Shown: positions 8,989 to 18,179 of the stretch, one piece after another
Position numbering within the stretch: the stretch's first letter is position 1
Layout: each line of letters begins with the position of its first letter
Assembly (NCBI RefSeq): GCF_018687355.1
Contig: NZ_CP061288.1
Span: 1,126,144 to 1,190,143 of the forward strand
DNA from: Polynucleobacter sp. VK25
Lineage (GTDB): Bacteria > Pseudomonadota > Gammaproteobacteria > Burkholderiales > Burkholderiaceae
Direction of reading: 5' to 3'
DNA: 64,000 nucleotides
Translations under genes and position numbers: made by a program
Notes under the pieces: generated by a model
Told to the model about the DNA's origin: nothing
The model's database searches: none
The model's input: the letters and a program-made list of their open reading frames with translations, nothing else

Positions 8989-10371
8989 TTAGTTTTTAAA
9001 GTAAATGGCGACTTTTTCAAAGTCATCTACTTCTAGACTTCCACCAAGCTGATTTAATTTCAAGTATGCAACCAGGTAGTTGTATTTTGTCTGGGCTAAA
9101 TCACGACGAGTATTAAATAAGCCCTTCTCAGCTAGTAGCACATCTACATTAATGCGCTCTCCTGCCAGAACGCTTTTGCGCATTGACTTAACTAGTTGAG
9201 TTGCTGATTCTTGGGCGGTAGATAAAGCCTGTACTTTTTGCTTACCAGAAACCACCAAATCATATTGCTTACGTAGCTCTGTAACTACCTTATCTTTGGT
9301 GACGTCATAGTCTGCCTGGGATTTTTCATAATTAGCTAAGGCTTGTGAGCTACGAGCATTGATCTCCCCACCACTAAATAGCGGCAGATTTACTTGCACA
9401 CCAACATAACTTTGATTGGTTGTGTTGTTGATGCTTGTAACAGTATTCGATTGTTGAGTGGTTAATGCCCCAACCAGATTTACTACAGGATAGTGGCCCG
9501 CATGGTTTTTGCGGTACTCCTGCTTGGCAATTTCCATATTATTTTCAGCAGCTTTAAGCTCAGCATTACTAGCCAAAGCTTTTTCTTTCCACTCCTCAAA
9601 ACGCATAGTAGGTAAATTCAGGTAACGGAAATTGCCTGAGAGCTTGTTTACCTTAGAGATATCCTCTACTGGTTCGCCAATAATGCTGTTGAATTTACGA
9701 CGCGCATTTTCTACAGCATCTTTTGCATCGACCACTTTGGCATCAGCTACTTGATAGGCAGCTTCTGCTTCTAGCATGTCAGTAATGGATGCTTCTCCGC
9801 CCTGATTGAGCTTTTTGGCGGCTTTGTATTGCTCATAAAATGCATCTCGCTCAGCCGTCTGAAATTGCAACTGATCTTGGGAGAACAGCAGATCGGTATA
9901 TGCCTGCAGTACCCGTATTAACAAATCCTGTGTATTAAAGATAAATTTAGACTGACTAAAGTCTGCCTGAGCAACACCCTGGCGCCAACGGGCAAAGGCT
10001 TCTAAGCTAAAGATAGGTTGAGTTAATTGCACATACGAATAATTACTTGGATAGCTCCAATTAGTCGATGTCTGTGGCCCACCGGTATATTGCGAACCCC
10101 ATTGAGTTGCCCTATTGGTGCTTTGGTTATATTGTGCTGCAACCTTAGGCAAGACTGCTGAACGGCCAATTCCATTGTTTTCTACGCCCGCTTCATAATC
10201 TTTACTAGCAGATCGATAGATCGGGTCATTCTTGAGTGCCAATTCATAGGACTGCATGAGGTCTAATGCATACGAAGGCGTCACAACCGAGCCTAAAGCA
10301 AGTGACATAGCAAGACTGAATACCGTCTTTCTGAATGTAGATGATGGGGAAGTGTTTTCCAAAGCCATCAT
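8989..10371 (-). CDS. TolC-family outer-membrane protein of type I secretion system 1
   Basis: 460 residues with a signal peptide ending around PSYALD (cleavage before LDLMQSYELALKNDP). Two outer-membrane-efflux repeats with long coiled-coil helices follow (for example AERDAFYEQYKAAKKLNQGGEASITDMLEAEAAY and the matching QALSTAQESATQLVKSMRKSVLAGERINVDVLLAEKGL). This is the AggA/TolC type used in type I secretion rather than the NodT lipoprotein type seen at 39586-41316. It should form the outer-membrane duct for the adhesin encoded upstream. The ATG overlaps the upstream HlyD stop (TAATG), with GAGG 5 bp before it, so translation is coupled. Last gene of the operon. Confidence 0.93.
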   Translation of the reverse strand: MMALENTSPSSTFRKTVFSLAMSLALGSVVTPSYALDLMQSYELALKNDPIYRSASKDYEAGVENNGIGRSAVLPKVAAQYNQSTNRATQWGSQYTGGPQTSTNWSYPSNYSYVQLTQPIFSLEAFARWRQGVAQADFSQSKFIFNTQDLLIRVLQAYTDLLFSQDQLQFQTAERDAFYEQYKAAKKLNQGGEASITDMLEAEAAYQVADAKVVDAKDAVENARRKFNSIIGEPVEDISKVNKLSGNFRYLNLPTMRFEEWKEKALASNAELKAAENNMEIAKQEYRKNHAGHYPVVNLVGALTTQQSNTVTSINNTTNQSYVGVQVNLPLFSGGEINARSSQALANYEKSQADYDVTKDKVVTELRKQYDLVVSGKQKVQALSTAQESATQLVKSMRKSVLAGERINVDVLLAEKGLFNTRRDLAQTKYNYLVAYLKLNQLGGSLEVDDFEKVAIYFKN

Positions 10372-11588
10372 TAATCCTCACGCATTGCTGAATGGGCCCT
10401 GTCAAAGACTGGCTTCATTAAGTAAGTCATCATGGATTGCTCACCAGTCCTCACAAAGAGTTCGACTGGCATGCCAGGGCGGACCTTCAAGTCTTTTAAT
10501 AATTTTGCACCTTCTGGTGTGGTAATCGCCTGAATCTTGTAATAGGGGTTGCCAGTTTTTTCATCGACAATACGATCAGCACCTACCGAGATCAATACCC
10601 CAGGAATATGTGGGGTGCGATTGGTGTTAAAGGCGGTAAACATCATTTCTACAGGCAGATCCACGTGCACCTTATCCACTAAATGCACGGGCAGCTGCCC
10701 TTCGACAATCATGGCTTCATTACTTGGCACAACTTCCATGAGTTTTTGACCTGGGCTGACTACTCCACCCTTAGTAAAGATGGTGATATTGACGACCTGG
10801 CCGTTTACAGGGGACTTTAATTCGGTATTTGCTAAGTCATACTCATACGGATTGAGCTTTTCTTGTTGCTCGCTCATTTGCTTCTTAGTGCGAATGAGAT
10901 TGCCTTCGTCTTCTAAGATCGATGCCTTAAGTTGCAATTGCTGGCGCTCTAACTCAAGCACCTTGTTCTTGGCCATATAGCCTTCAGCAGCCAGCTCACG
11001 CAAACCGACTAACTGTCTCTCCAATAAGGCAGATTGTTGTTTCTTCTGGGCAATTGCTTGTGACAAGCCTTTGACTTGCGCATCTAAACCATCGATGGAT
11101 TCTTTGGTGGCATTGGCTTGTGCTTTAGCGCTGATGGGGTTGAGCTTTACCAGTACTTCACCGGCTTTGACCTGCTGACCTTCTTTTACAAAGATGTCAT
11201 CGACTACTCCGGCAAATGCAGGTTGTATAGCTTTACGGTTGCTGTCAGTGATGACATATCCCGATGCAGAAACACCCTTCTCTATCGGCGCTAAAAATGC
11301 CCACAACAAAGCCCCACCAAATCCCCAAATCAGAATCTGCCAACCTAACCAGGAGAAATACTTTTCATCTTTCTTACCAGTTCGCAGATCATGCCACTCC
11401 ACATAGCCTTCCGATAGCTTGGTCATGGCAGTCGATACCGCTTGTTTGGTGATATTGGCAGCATTACCAACTACCAATGCAGTGCTTGCCTTGAAGTCTT
11501 CAGCTTTAGATGCATTGTTTGCAGCACCACCTACATCAGCAGGAACAGCTTGCTCAGCGTTATCTTTTTGCACAGGCTCGTTCATCAT
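10371..11588 (-). CDS. HlyD-family periplasmic adaptor of type I secretion system 1
   Basis: 405 residues. A charged, Ala-rich cytoplasmic N-terminus of about 75 residues precedes one transmembrane helix (WQILIWGFGGALLWAFLAP). A beta-barrel/lipoyl region follows (VSASGYVITDSNRKAIQPAFAGVVDDIFVKEGQQVKAGEVLVKL), then a coiled-coil hairpin (about 170-250) and the closing barrel (ELKSPVNGQVVNITIFTKGGVVSPGQKLMEVVP). Adaptors of this kind join the ABC exporter to TolC. The start overlaps the ABC gene stop by 4 bp. The cytoplasmic tail is longer than is usual for HlyD; it may contact the substrate or a regulator (inference). Confidence 0.93.
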   Translation of the reverse strand: MMNEPVQKDNAEQAVPADVGGAANNASKAEDFKASTALVVGNAANITKQAVSTAMTKLSEGYVEWHDLRTGKKDEKYFSWLGWQILIWGFGGALLWAFLAPIEKGVSASGYVITDSNRKAIQPAFAGVVDDIFVKEGQQVKAGEVLVKLNPISAKAQANATKESIDGLDAQVKGLSQAIAQKKQQSALLERQLVGLRELAAEGYMAKNKVLELERQQLQLKASILEDEGNLIRTKKQMSEQQEKLNPYEYDLANTELKSPVNGQVVNITIFTKGGVVSPGQKLMEVVPSNEAMIVEGQLPVHLVDKVHVDLPVEMMFTAFNTNRTPHIPGVLISVGADRIVDEKTGNPYYKIQAITTPEGAKLLKDLKVRPGMPVELFVRTGEQSMMTYLMKPVFDRAHSAMRED

Positions 11589-13360
11589 GCCGCCTCCGCT
11601 GGATCACCATCGACCTGTTTGGCTACCGCTGCTTTAGTAGACTCACCTGTGTTTACCATTTGAGGGGCCGCTTGTCCTTGTAATGCTTTCATAACATCGC
11701 CGGTAGGACCAAACATCCGGGCATTACCATCCTGTAAGAGCAACAACTTATTTGTTACTTGCAGAATCGGTATGCGATGGGTAATGACAATGACTGAGGC
11801 CTTACGGGCTTGTAGTTCTTGAATGGCTCTCACTAAAGCAGCCTCGCCAACTTCATCCAAGTTTGAGTTTGGCTCATCTAAAACGACGAGATTGGGTTTG
11901 CCATAGAGTGCGCGGGCTAATGCGAGACGTTGTTTCTGGCCACCAGATAAACCCATGCCACCATCACCAATACGGGTGTCATACCCTTCCGGGAAATGCA
12001 AAATCATGTCGTGTACACCAGCGGATTGGGCAGCTGCGATCACATCTTCTGGCTGGTATTCGCTAAAGCGGGCAATGTTTTCACTAACAGTGCCTGGGAA
12101 AACTTCAATATCCTGGGGAACATAACCCAAAGCTGGTCCTAGCTCGTCTTTATTCCAGCGATAGACGTCAGCTCCATCTATACGAGCGGCATTAGGGGTA
12201 GATGGCCAGATACCTACGGCTACTCTGGCCAAGGTGGACTTACCAGAAGCGCTGGGCCCAATGACACCCAGCACATCACCTGGCTCAATCGCAAAGTTGA
12301 TGTTCTTGAGTACAGGCTTGCTTACTCCTGGGGGTGCGGCATACACCCCTTCCATGCTTAAGTAACCTTTAGGCCTTGGCAAACTCATACCAACGACACG
12401 GGGTGGATTATCTGCAAGGAGTTTTTTGAGGCGATCGTAAGAACTCACTACCCCACGCCATTGCTTCCAAGAGCCAATCACCATTTCTACAGGGGCTGTA
12501 GCTTTGCCTAGGAGAATAGTCGCAGCAATCATCATGCCAGGTGAGAGTTTATTTTCCAGAACCAGAAAGGCTGCAAAGCCTAATGCCAAAGATTGCATTA
12601 AGGTACGGAAGAACTTGGTCATTGCCCCCATCGTGGCAGCGCGTTGACTAGCCAAGGCTTGCATATGCAAGAACTTGCTATGCAAATCAAACCAGCGATC
12701 ACGCAGTGCTGGCAACATACCCATCGATTCCAAGACTTCTGCTTGGCGTAGGTTATTGCTGGCGATATTAGAAGACTGGACCGATAAAGTACTCGCTTCT
12801 GATAAGGGCTGATGGGTGGCAGATTCGTTGACGAAGGCCAGGACAATCAAAATGAGTACGCAGACTGAGGAAAATAATCCCAACCAGCCATTAAATAGAA
12901 AGATCACTATTAAATAGAACGGGAACCATGGCGCGTCAAAGAAAGCATACAGAGATGGACCGGTTACAAACTGACGAATGGTGGTTAAATCGTTTAAGGC
13001 CTGCCCCGCATTACCACCCTTGACCTTAAGGTTTTGCTCAAAGGCAGCGGTATAGGTACGATGATTAAGTTCAGCATCGATTTTCTTGCCAACTTCAATC
13101 ACGGTGTGACTACGAATAGCATCCAGAGCTGCATAAATCACATACAGCAATAAGATGATCAGGGACAACATTAAGAGCGTGAACTCGTTACGACTTGTTA
13201 ATACCCTGTCATACACCTCCAACATATAGATGGAGGGAACCAACAAAAGTAAGTTCATGCAAGCAGTAAAAAACCCCACCGAACGGAAGATTTTCTTGTA
13301 GCCATATAAGGCCACGAGAATCTCATTATCTGCTGGAGGGGGTTTAAGGAATTTTTGCAT
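11585..13360 (-). CDS. type I secretion ABC exporter (permease-ATPase), PrtD/HlyB-like
   Basis: 591 residues. A six-helix exporter domain (about 20-310) is followed by a nucleotide-binding domain: Walker A GPSASGKST (about 369-377), signature LSGGQKQRLALARAL (near 471), Walker B LVVLDEPNSNLD and H-loop VITHRIP, all intact. It has no N-terminal C39 or C39-like domain, as in PrtD/AprD-type exporters for RTX proteins. It should export the 1401-residue protein encoded 92 bp upstream. A 28-bp perfect palindrome lies in that gap and could lower expression relative to the substrate. It overlaps the HlyD gene downstream. Confidence 0.94.
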   Translation of the reverse strand: MQKFLKPPPADNEILVALYGYKKIFRSVGFFTACMNLLLLVPSIYMLEVYDRVLTSRNEFTLLMLSLIILLLYVIYAALDAIRSHTVIEVGKKIDAELNHRTYTAAFEQNLKVKGGNAGQALNDLTTIRQFVTGPSLYAFFDAPWFPFYLIVIFLFNGWLGLFSSVCVLILIVLAFVNESATHQPLSEASTLSVQSSNIASNNLRQAEVLESMGMLPALRDRWFDLHSKFLHMQALASQRAATMGAMTKFFRTLMQSLALGFAAFLVLENKLSPGMMIAATILLGKATAPVEMVIGSWKQWRGVVSSYDRLKKLLADNPPRVVGMSLPRPKGYLSMEGVYAAPPGVSKPVLKNINFAIEPGDVLGVIGPSASGKSTLARVAVGIWPSTPNAARIDGADVYRWNKDELGPALGYVPQDIEVFPGTVSENIARFSEYQPEDVIAAAQSAGVHDMILHFPEGYDTRIGDGGMGLSGGQKQRLALARALYGKPNLVVLDEPNSNLDEVGEAALVRAIQELQARKASVIVITHRIPILQVTNKLLLLQDGNARMFGPTGDVMKALQGQAAPQMVNTGESTKAAVAKQVDGDPAEAA

Positions 13361-13410
13361 CTATATATGTGAAGCTTTTGTTATTGGAGACGCGAACTGC
13401 AAAGAAATAG

Positions 13411-13438
13411 GGTTAGCTAACTCTAGAGTTAGCTAACC
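13411..13438 (-). terminator. 28-bp perfect palindrome between the adhesin and exporter genes
   Basis: A perfect palindrome with arms GGTTAGCTAACTC and their complement meeting at a central TA. On the minus strand it lies 14 bp after the adhesin stop and is followed by CTATTTCTTTGC, a partly T-rich tail. The best reading is a leaky terminator or an RNA-stabilising hairpin that sets the ratio of abundant substrate to scarce exporter. An operator is the alternative. Confidence 0.5.
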
Positions 13439-13452
13439 ACCGAACAGAATAT

Positions 13453-16400
13453 TTAAAGAATAACCTGTATATCAGTTGCAACAACAGTTGGATGCGAAGA
13501 AGTACCAATGATTGCCACCTGAATACTAGCACCAGCACCATTTCCATCCGCATCATACGAAAGTGCGCCTGAATTTGCATCGTAAATGAAACGAGTTGTT
13601 GCGGTCTCAGCTCCATTGGATGTATTTAGGAACTCGTTCGCATTGATGGCAGTACCACCTCCCGTCCCAGTCTCACCTAAACCAGAAAAAGTTGTCTTGC
13701 TGAACCACAACTTATCTGTACCAGATAAAAAATCAGTGATAGTGTCGACGTTAGTGAGTGAATTAGGTGTAGTGTTAAATACGAACTTATCAGCCGCACC
13801 GCTACCGGTTAATGTGTCATTACCTAAGCCACCCCATAGTTGCTCACTCGCTGAAAAGGCAACAAGAACATCATCGCCTAAGCCACCTTTTAATATTGCA
13901 CTAGAAGTTACAGCGGTTTCTTTAATAATTACGCCATCAGTTGAGCCACTGGACTGCAATGACGAAGTATTGCTTTCTCCCCCTGTATAACTGATCGTTA
14001 TATTTGATGAATTACCTTGCGCATCTAAAAACTTAATAACTACATTATGAGTACCACTTCCTTGGAAAGTAACATTCCCGCTCTCCCTACTGTAACTTGC
14101 CCTGAATTCATCTGAAGAATCATAACTAACAATCTCACGAAAACTGATGCTACCTCCCTCAGGATCTCTCAAGAAACTCTCTAGCAACGATTTATTAATA
14201 GACGTTGAATTGCTACCACTATTCGTCTTAATAGTGATACCCGATCCATATTTAAGGGCACCGGCTTCATCGACATTGGTCACCGCAACAGTGTAATCCT
14301 GTATCGCGGTTGAAGCATCTGATGATGTCGCTCTAACATAAATAGTTTGGCTAGTAGCAGCCTCATAATTCAAAGCTACTGAACCAGTGCTAACTATGCC
14401 TGTGCTTGAATTAATTTGAAATAGATTAGCTGTGTATGCAGATCCATCGCTATTTACCAATGAATATGTCACTGTGCTGGCAGCATCTGGATCAACGGCA
14501 TTTGCAGTAATGTTGACTGTAGTGCCTTGAGCACTATTCTCAGCAACAGAATTTACTGTGATGTTTGAGTCTACTGGAGTTACGAAAGCTACGGGCTCAT
14601 TCACGTTTGTAACCGCAACAGTGTAATCCTGTATCGCGGTTGAAGCATCTGATGATGTCGCTCTAACATAAATAGTTTGGCTAGTAGCAGCCTCATAATT
14701 CAAAGCTACTGAACCAGTGCTAACTATGCCTGTGCTTGAATTAATTTGAAATAGATTAGCTGTGTATGCAGATCCATCGCTATTTACCAATGAATATGTC
14801 ACTGTGCTGGCAGCATCTGGATCAACGGCATTTGCAGTAATGTTGACTGAAGTACCAAGAGCACTATTCTCAGCAACTGAATTAGCTGTGCTATTTGAAT
14901 CTTCTGGAGATGCAAAAGCTACGGGCCTATTGACAATTACAAGGCCGGGACCGCCTGGATCGACAATGGTTCCGTTGACTGTAGCATCTTGGTCAGATTT
15001 CCGATCACCATCAGTTAAAGTAAAGTCAATCTTTAACTTACCGTTCGATACACTCATATTGGTTGCAACATTATTCCAACTAGAGCCTTCTCCTTGTTTC
15101 CAATAGCCGTTAATTTGGCTACCAGAAACTGAGTCTGTCCAAACACCATTGGCTTCCGTCCATGTACCGCTTAAATAAACTGAGTTATCAACACTTAATA
15201 CCCCTGTAGGTACGTTAACGCTGAAGTTAACTTCACCAAATGGTAGAGATACGCCTGCTGGCAGATTTGCAGGTGCTGGAGATACAGAAACATTACTCAA
15301 GTTACCACCAGCTTCAATTGTTACCCAGGTTTGAGGACTTGGGTCAGTTGTGGTTGGCAAGGATGCAACTGTACTTTGCAAGCTATCAACAATACCATCT
15401 CCATTTCCGTCACCAGTTACACCGTTAGGCGCAACAGGGACAGCATTTTCAACAGCAACAAGAATTCCATCATTTTCAATTGTGAAATGTAGATTTGTAA
15501 ATGTAGACGCAGAATGAGTATCTGTTGCAGTGACTTTAATGTCTAAGGTATTGGGAGCAGAGGCTGGGGGTGTGCCAGAAAATACACCAGTATTTTGATC
15601 AAATTCTAACCATGAAGGAAGATTAGAGCCGTCAGATAATTTAGCAGATAACGCCAGAACATCTCCGGTATCGATATCTGAGAAAGTGCCAGCTGGTACT
15701 ATGTAAGAAAGTGGTGTACCGTTGGAAGCATGCTGGTCAGCTAATGTAGACACAACTGTTGGCGTCTCATTGCTGCCGTTAATAGTGATCGAGATTGTTT
15801 GCGGTGTGCCATCTGCTGCGTACACAGTAATCGAGTCAGTGATGGCGTCAGAGTCAGTATTTAAAGCCTGGACAGTGCTATTGCTGTTATCAAGACTATA
15901 AGTCCATGCACCAGCAGTGCTCAGTGTGAAGTTACCGTAAGTGCCGTTATGGCCAACTTCAGGCACAGCAACAGCCGTAAATGATTCGTCGCTATCCACA
16001 TCGGCAATAGCCAAAGTACCGCTAGCAGAGCTAGAAGTAGTGGCAGGTTGAGTAGCATTAGCAATGCCACCTAATTCAGTTACATTGCCAGTACTTGTGC
16101 CGCTGATGACAGCAGCATCATTGCTGCCGTTAATAGTGATCGAGATTGTTTGCGGTGTGCCATCAACCGATTTAACTGTAAATACCTCATCTTTATGCTC
16201 ATCTGCACCAAGATACTGAACTTTATCGTTGTCGACTGAGTAGCTCCAATTACCATTTTCATCAATAGTGAGACTGCCTAATGTACCGTCTTTTGGCGCA
16301 GCAGAATTCTTTACAATAATTGACTCACCGACATCTAGATCAGCTACCGTCAACTTACCATTTGTGCTTAATATTAATTCTGGGGAGTCCTCTGTAACCG

Positions 16401-17658
16401 AGCCCTGGTCTTTATAAGTTCCAGTGTCAAAAGTAGCGGCGTGATTAAAGTCGGCAATAGTAGCGATGGCGGAAGGCGCTGAAGTAATTGAGGAATGTTC
16501 ATCATGATCATCATGCTCATCATGCTCATCATGCCCTTCATGATTTTCACCGGAGGAAATTAGTTGAACGCCATTTGTTTTTGCAGAAGTAATAGTTGCA
16601 ATAACTGTTTCGCCACCCTCTTTAACAAAGTCTTCGTTAGCATGAACAGTAAATGTTGCGTCTGGCTCACCTTTAGGAATAGTAATGGTGTAATAAGTTT
16701 TTCCATCATCAGATACTGACTTGATAGATCCGTCTACAGAATAGTCAACTCCCTTGGTGGCCGTACCGTTTAGCGCAAACTTAATAACAGTATCTGAGTT
16801 TGAAGGAGTGCTTAGGGAAATTTTGTAATGGATATCACCTTTTTCAACAACCGTAGCATAAGTATCAGTTACTTCGATCTTAACTGTTGGTGGTACATCT
16901 TTAACTTTGATGCTTGCAGCACCATCATCACCACTATTAGAAACATTCAGGTTTGTATTATTGGTGTTAGCAGAAAGAATTTTTGCTGAAAGTGATTTAT
17001 CACCACTAAATAAACTATCATCATCAAACTTTACGCTTACATCTACAGAAGCGCTCAATGCGGGTATGGTCACTACTACTTTGCCATTTGAGTCAATTGT
17101 TAGCGGCTGACCTCCAACGCTTAATCCTCCGGCCTTAGCTAGAGCCAAAGCATTTCCGCCTAATTGCAGGGTTACCGTAGTTACATCAGAAGAAATATGA
17201 TCAAGATCAATCTTAAGATGACCGACACCACCTTCGCTTACTAATTCACCGGTTGTTTTGAGAGTAACTTTAGGAATATCGTCGTTATCTAAGATATTCG
17301 TTAATGCAGATTTTGTTGTTAACCCGCCATTGATACCATATGAATTGGCAAAGTTATCGAGCACATTAATGCCAAGAGTTTTATTCCCATCAAAGACGTT
17401 ATCATTTTTGTCTTTTATAGTAATTTGAGCAGATTTTTCATCTTTTTTAACCAACACCTCATAGGTATTAGTCAGTGCATCGACCAGGCGAACATTACTA
17501 TTAAGAATCACATTGGCATCAGTCTCGGTTCCAGTTAACTGAAATCTAACCCAAGTGTTTGCCGACGCTTTAGACGTATTGATCGTAAAGGAAAGTGACT
17601 CACCTTCTTTTACACTAGCACTTGATGTAATGGTGTTAACGATTAAGTTATCCAGCAT
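13453..17658 (-). CDS. giant type I-secreted adhesin with Calx-beta, VCBS, cadherin and RTX-like regions
   Basis: 1401 residues, no signal peptide, acidic, nearly Cys-free. In order: Calx-beta-like repeats (about 1-365), a His/Asp/Glu-rich run (about 370-388), two VCBS repeats each ending TPQTISITINGSN (about 400-625), a putative-Ig/cadherin module (about 635-730), two nearly identical cadherin-like repeats of 110 residues (about 905-1125), and a C-terminal RTX-like end with GGLGDDVLV and GGLGNDTLTGSGAADKFVF before VDTITDFLSGTDKLWF, the usual type I secretion end. Such proteins are exported in one step and fold with calcium outside. The AGGAG Shine-Dalgarno is 8-9 bp before the ATG. The cognate ABC, HlyD and TolC genes follow. 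The likely role is surface attachment or biofilm; the ligand is unknown. Confidence 0.9.
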   Translation of the reverse strand: MLDNLIVNTITSSASVKEGESLSFTINTSKASANTWVRFQLTGTETDANVILNSNVRLVDALTNTYEVLVKKDEKSAQITIKDKNDNVFDGNKTLGINVLDNFANSYGINGGLTTKSALTNILDNDDIPKVTLKTTGELVSEGGVGHLKIDLDHISSDVTTVTLQLGGNALALAKAGGLSVGGQPLTIDSNGKVVVTIPALSASVDVSVKFDDDSLFSGDKSLSAKILSANTNNTNLNVSNSGDDGAASIKVKDVPPTVKIEVTDTYATVVEKGDIHYKISLSTPSNSDTVIKFALNGTATKGVDYSVDGSIKSVSDDGKTYYTITIPKGEPDATFTVHANEDFVKEGGETVIATITSAKTNGVQLISSGENHEGHDEHDEHDDHDEHSSITSAPSAIATIADFNHAATFDTGTYKDQGSVTEDSPELILSTNGKLTVADLDVGESIIVKNSAAPKDGTLGSLTIDENGNWSYSVDNDKVQYLGADEHKDEVFTVKSVDGTPQTISITINGSNDAAVISGTSTGNVTELGGIANATQPATTSSSASGTLAIADVDSDESFTAVAVPEVGHNGTYGNFTLSTAGAWTYSLDNSNSTVQALNTDSDAITDSITVYAADGTPQTISITINGSNETPTVVSTLADQHASNGTPLSYIVPAGTFSDIDTGDVLALSAKLSDGSNLPSWLEFDQNTGVFSGTPPASAPNTLDIKVTATDTHSASTFTNLHFTIENDGILVAVENAVPVAPNGVTGDGNGDGIVDSLQSTVASLPTTTDPSPQTWVTIEAGGNLSNVSVSPAPANLPAGVSLPFGEVNFSVNVPTGVLSVDNSVYLSGTWTEANGVWTDSVSGSQINGYWKQGEGSSWNNVATNMSVSNGKLKIDFTLTDGDRKSDQDATVNGTIVDPGGPGLVIVNRPVAFASPEDSNSTANSVAENSALGTSVNITANAVDPDAASTVTYSLVNSDGSAYTANLFQINSSTGIVSTGSVALNYEAATSQTIYVRATSSDASTAIQDYTVAVTNVNEPVAFVTPVDSNITVNSVAENSAQGTTVNITANAVDPDAASTVTYSLVNSDGSAYTANLFQINSSTGIVSTGSVALNYEAATSQTIYVRATSSDASTAIQDYTVAVTNVDEAGALKYGSGITIKTNSGSNSTSINKSLLESFLRDPEGGSISFREIVSYDSSDEFRASYSRESGNVTFQGSGTHNVVIKFLDAQGNSSNITISYTGGESNTSSLQSSGSTDGVIIKETAVTSSAILKGGLGDDVLVAFSASEQLWGGLGNDTLTGSGAADKFVFNTTPNSLTNVDTITDFLSGTDKLWFSKTTFSGLGETGTGGGTAINANEFLNTSNGAETATTRFIYDANSGALSYDADGNGAGASIQVAIIGTSSHPTVVATDIQVIL
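14282..14849. repeat. two copies of a 238-bp identical repeat, period 330 bp
   Basis: 14282-14519 and 14612-14849 are identical by direct base comparison; the 92 bp between them are related but diverged. The period of 330 bp equals 110 codons and matches two cadherin-like units of the adhesin. The lack of even synonymous change shows recent duplication or gene conversion. Confidence 0.9.
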
Positions 17659-17717
17659 TTTTTAAATCTCCTGAGTTTTCTCTTTTGTTAATATTTATTA
17701 GTTAAATATCTAAACTG

Positions 17718-18032
17718 TTATGGGGTTAATGCTTGTAATTCTTGACTAATGATTTTGGTTCCAAGTTTTGTCTTGCCGTCTTCTTGCTCTACGCGCACCA
17801 CTTTTGCTTCGCAAATTAATTTCATCTTGGCTCCCGGGGTATCTAGTTCAACCCAGAAGGAAATAATGGATCCTGGTTTTTGCTTGGAATCTAGCTCCAG
17901 GAATATCCCCGTAGCACTGATATCTTTAGTTAGTCCTTGTGCTCCATCTGGTGCATAGACTGGAAATTCAGCCTTCACACGAGGTGATCGATCTTTTGCG
18001 ATGCTTTTTCTAGCTGGATTTACTTTGACCAT
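17718..18032 (-). CDS. PilZ-domain protein heading the type I secretion operon
   Basis: 104-residue PilZ protein. It has the Arg motif (RSPRVKAEFPV, near residues 16-26) and a DISATG motif near residue 44, followed by IFLELDSKQKPGSIISFWVELDTPG. It closely resembles the PilZ protein at 8660-8983 in length and layout, so the two are probably paralogues flanking secretion system 1. The stop is 59 bp before the adhesin start, so it is likely co-transcribed and may couple c-di-GMP to adhesin export (inference). An FNR-like box is centred about 27 bp upstream of the ATG. No convincing Shine-Dalgarno is seen. Confidence 0.87.
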   Translation of the reverse strand: MVKVNPARKSIAKDRSPRVKAEFPVYAPDGAQGLTKDISATGIFLELDSKQKPGSIISFWVELDTPGAKMKLICEAKVVRVEQEDGKTKLGTKIISQELQALTP

Positions 18033-18052
18033 GACACAAAGAATAGATTTCT

Positions 18053-18066
18053 TTGATGTAGATCAA
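18053..18066. promoter_or_regulatory. FNR/ANR-like box TTGAT-GTAG-ATCAA
   Basis: An exact match to the published FNR-family consensus TTGAT-N4-ATCAA, 20 bp before the PilZ start codon. Related imperfect sites occur at 51548-51561 and 47940-47951. It suggests oxygen-responsive control of the PilZ-adhesin-secretion operon, if an FNR homologue exists elsewhere in the genome. Confidence 0.5.
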
Positions 18067-18121
18067 ATGGGAGGGCACTACCTTTTAAGGTAGTAGTAAT
18101 ACAGTAACTTTTGATGACCTT

Positions 18122-18171
18122 GAATTAGTACTTTACGAGGATAATAATCAGTACTTTTGTACTACTAATTC
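18122..18171. promoter_or_regulatory. wide inverted repeat GAATTAGTA ... TACTAATTC with an inner AGTAC-N4-GTACT
   Basis: 9-bp arms at 18122-18130 and 18163-18171 with 32 bp between them. Nested inside is a smaller dyad, AGTAC-TTTT-GTACT (18150-18163). The arms match the half-site of the TTAGTA-N6-TACTAA motif seen elsewhere in the window. It lies in the 147-bp gap between the TPR gene and the PilZ gene, upstream of the PilZ-adhesin operon. Confidence 0.4.
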
Positions 18172-18179
18172 TTACAGTA

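Noticed and set aside
13411..13438. Palindrome as the terminal repeat of an insertion sequence
   Set aside because: No transposase, no partner repeat and no target duplication are present nearby.
13586..13990. 134-codon plus-strand frame within the RTX adhesin 3' end
   Set aside because: Antisense to a clear RTX secretion end; its Pro/Ser/Val-rich composition comes from the repeat codons on the other strand.
13453..17658. Regular repeats in the adhesin genes considered as CRISPR or satellite DNA
   Set aside because: The repeats are in frame, 105-110 codons long, and encode cadherin/VCBS units; there are no short repeats with unique spacers.
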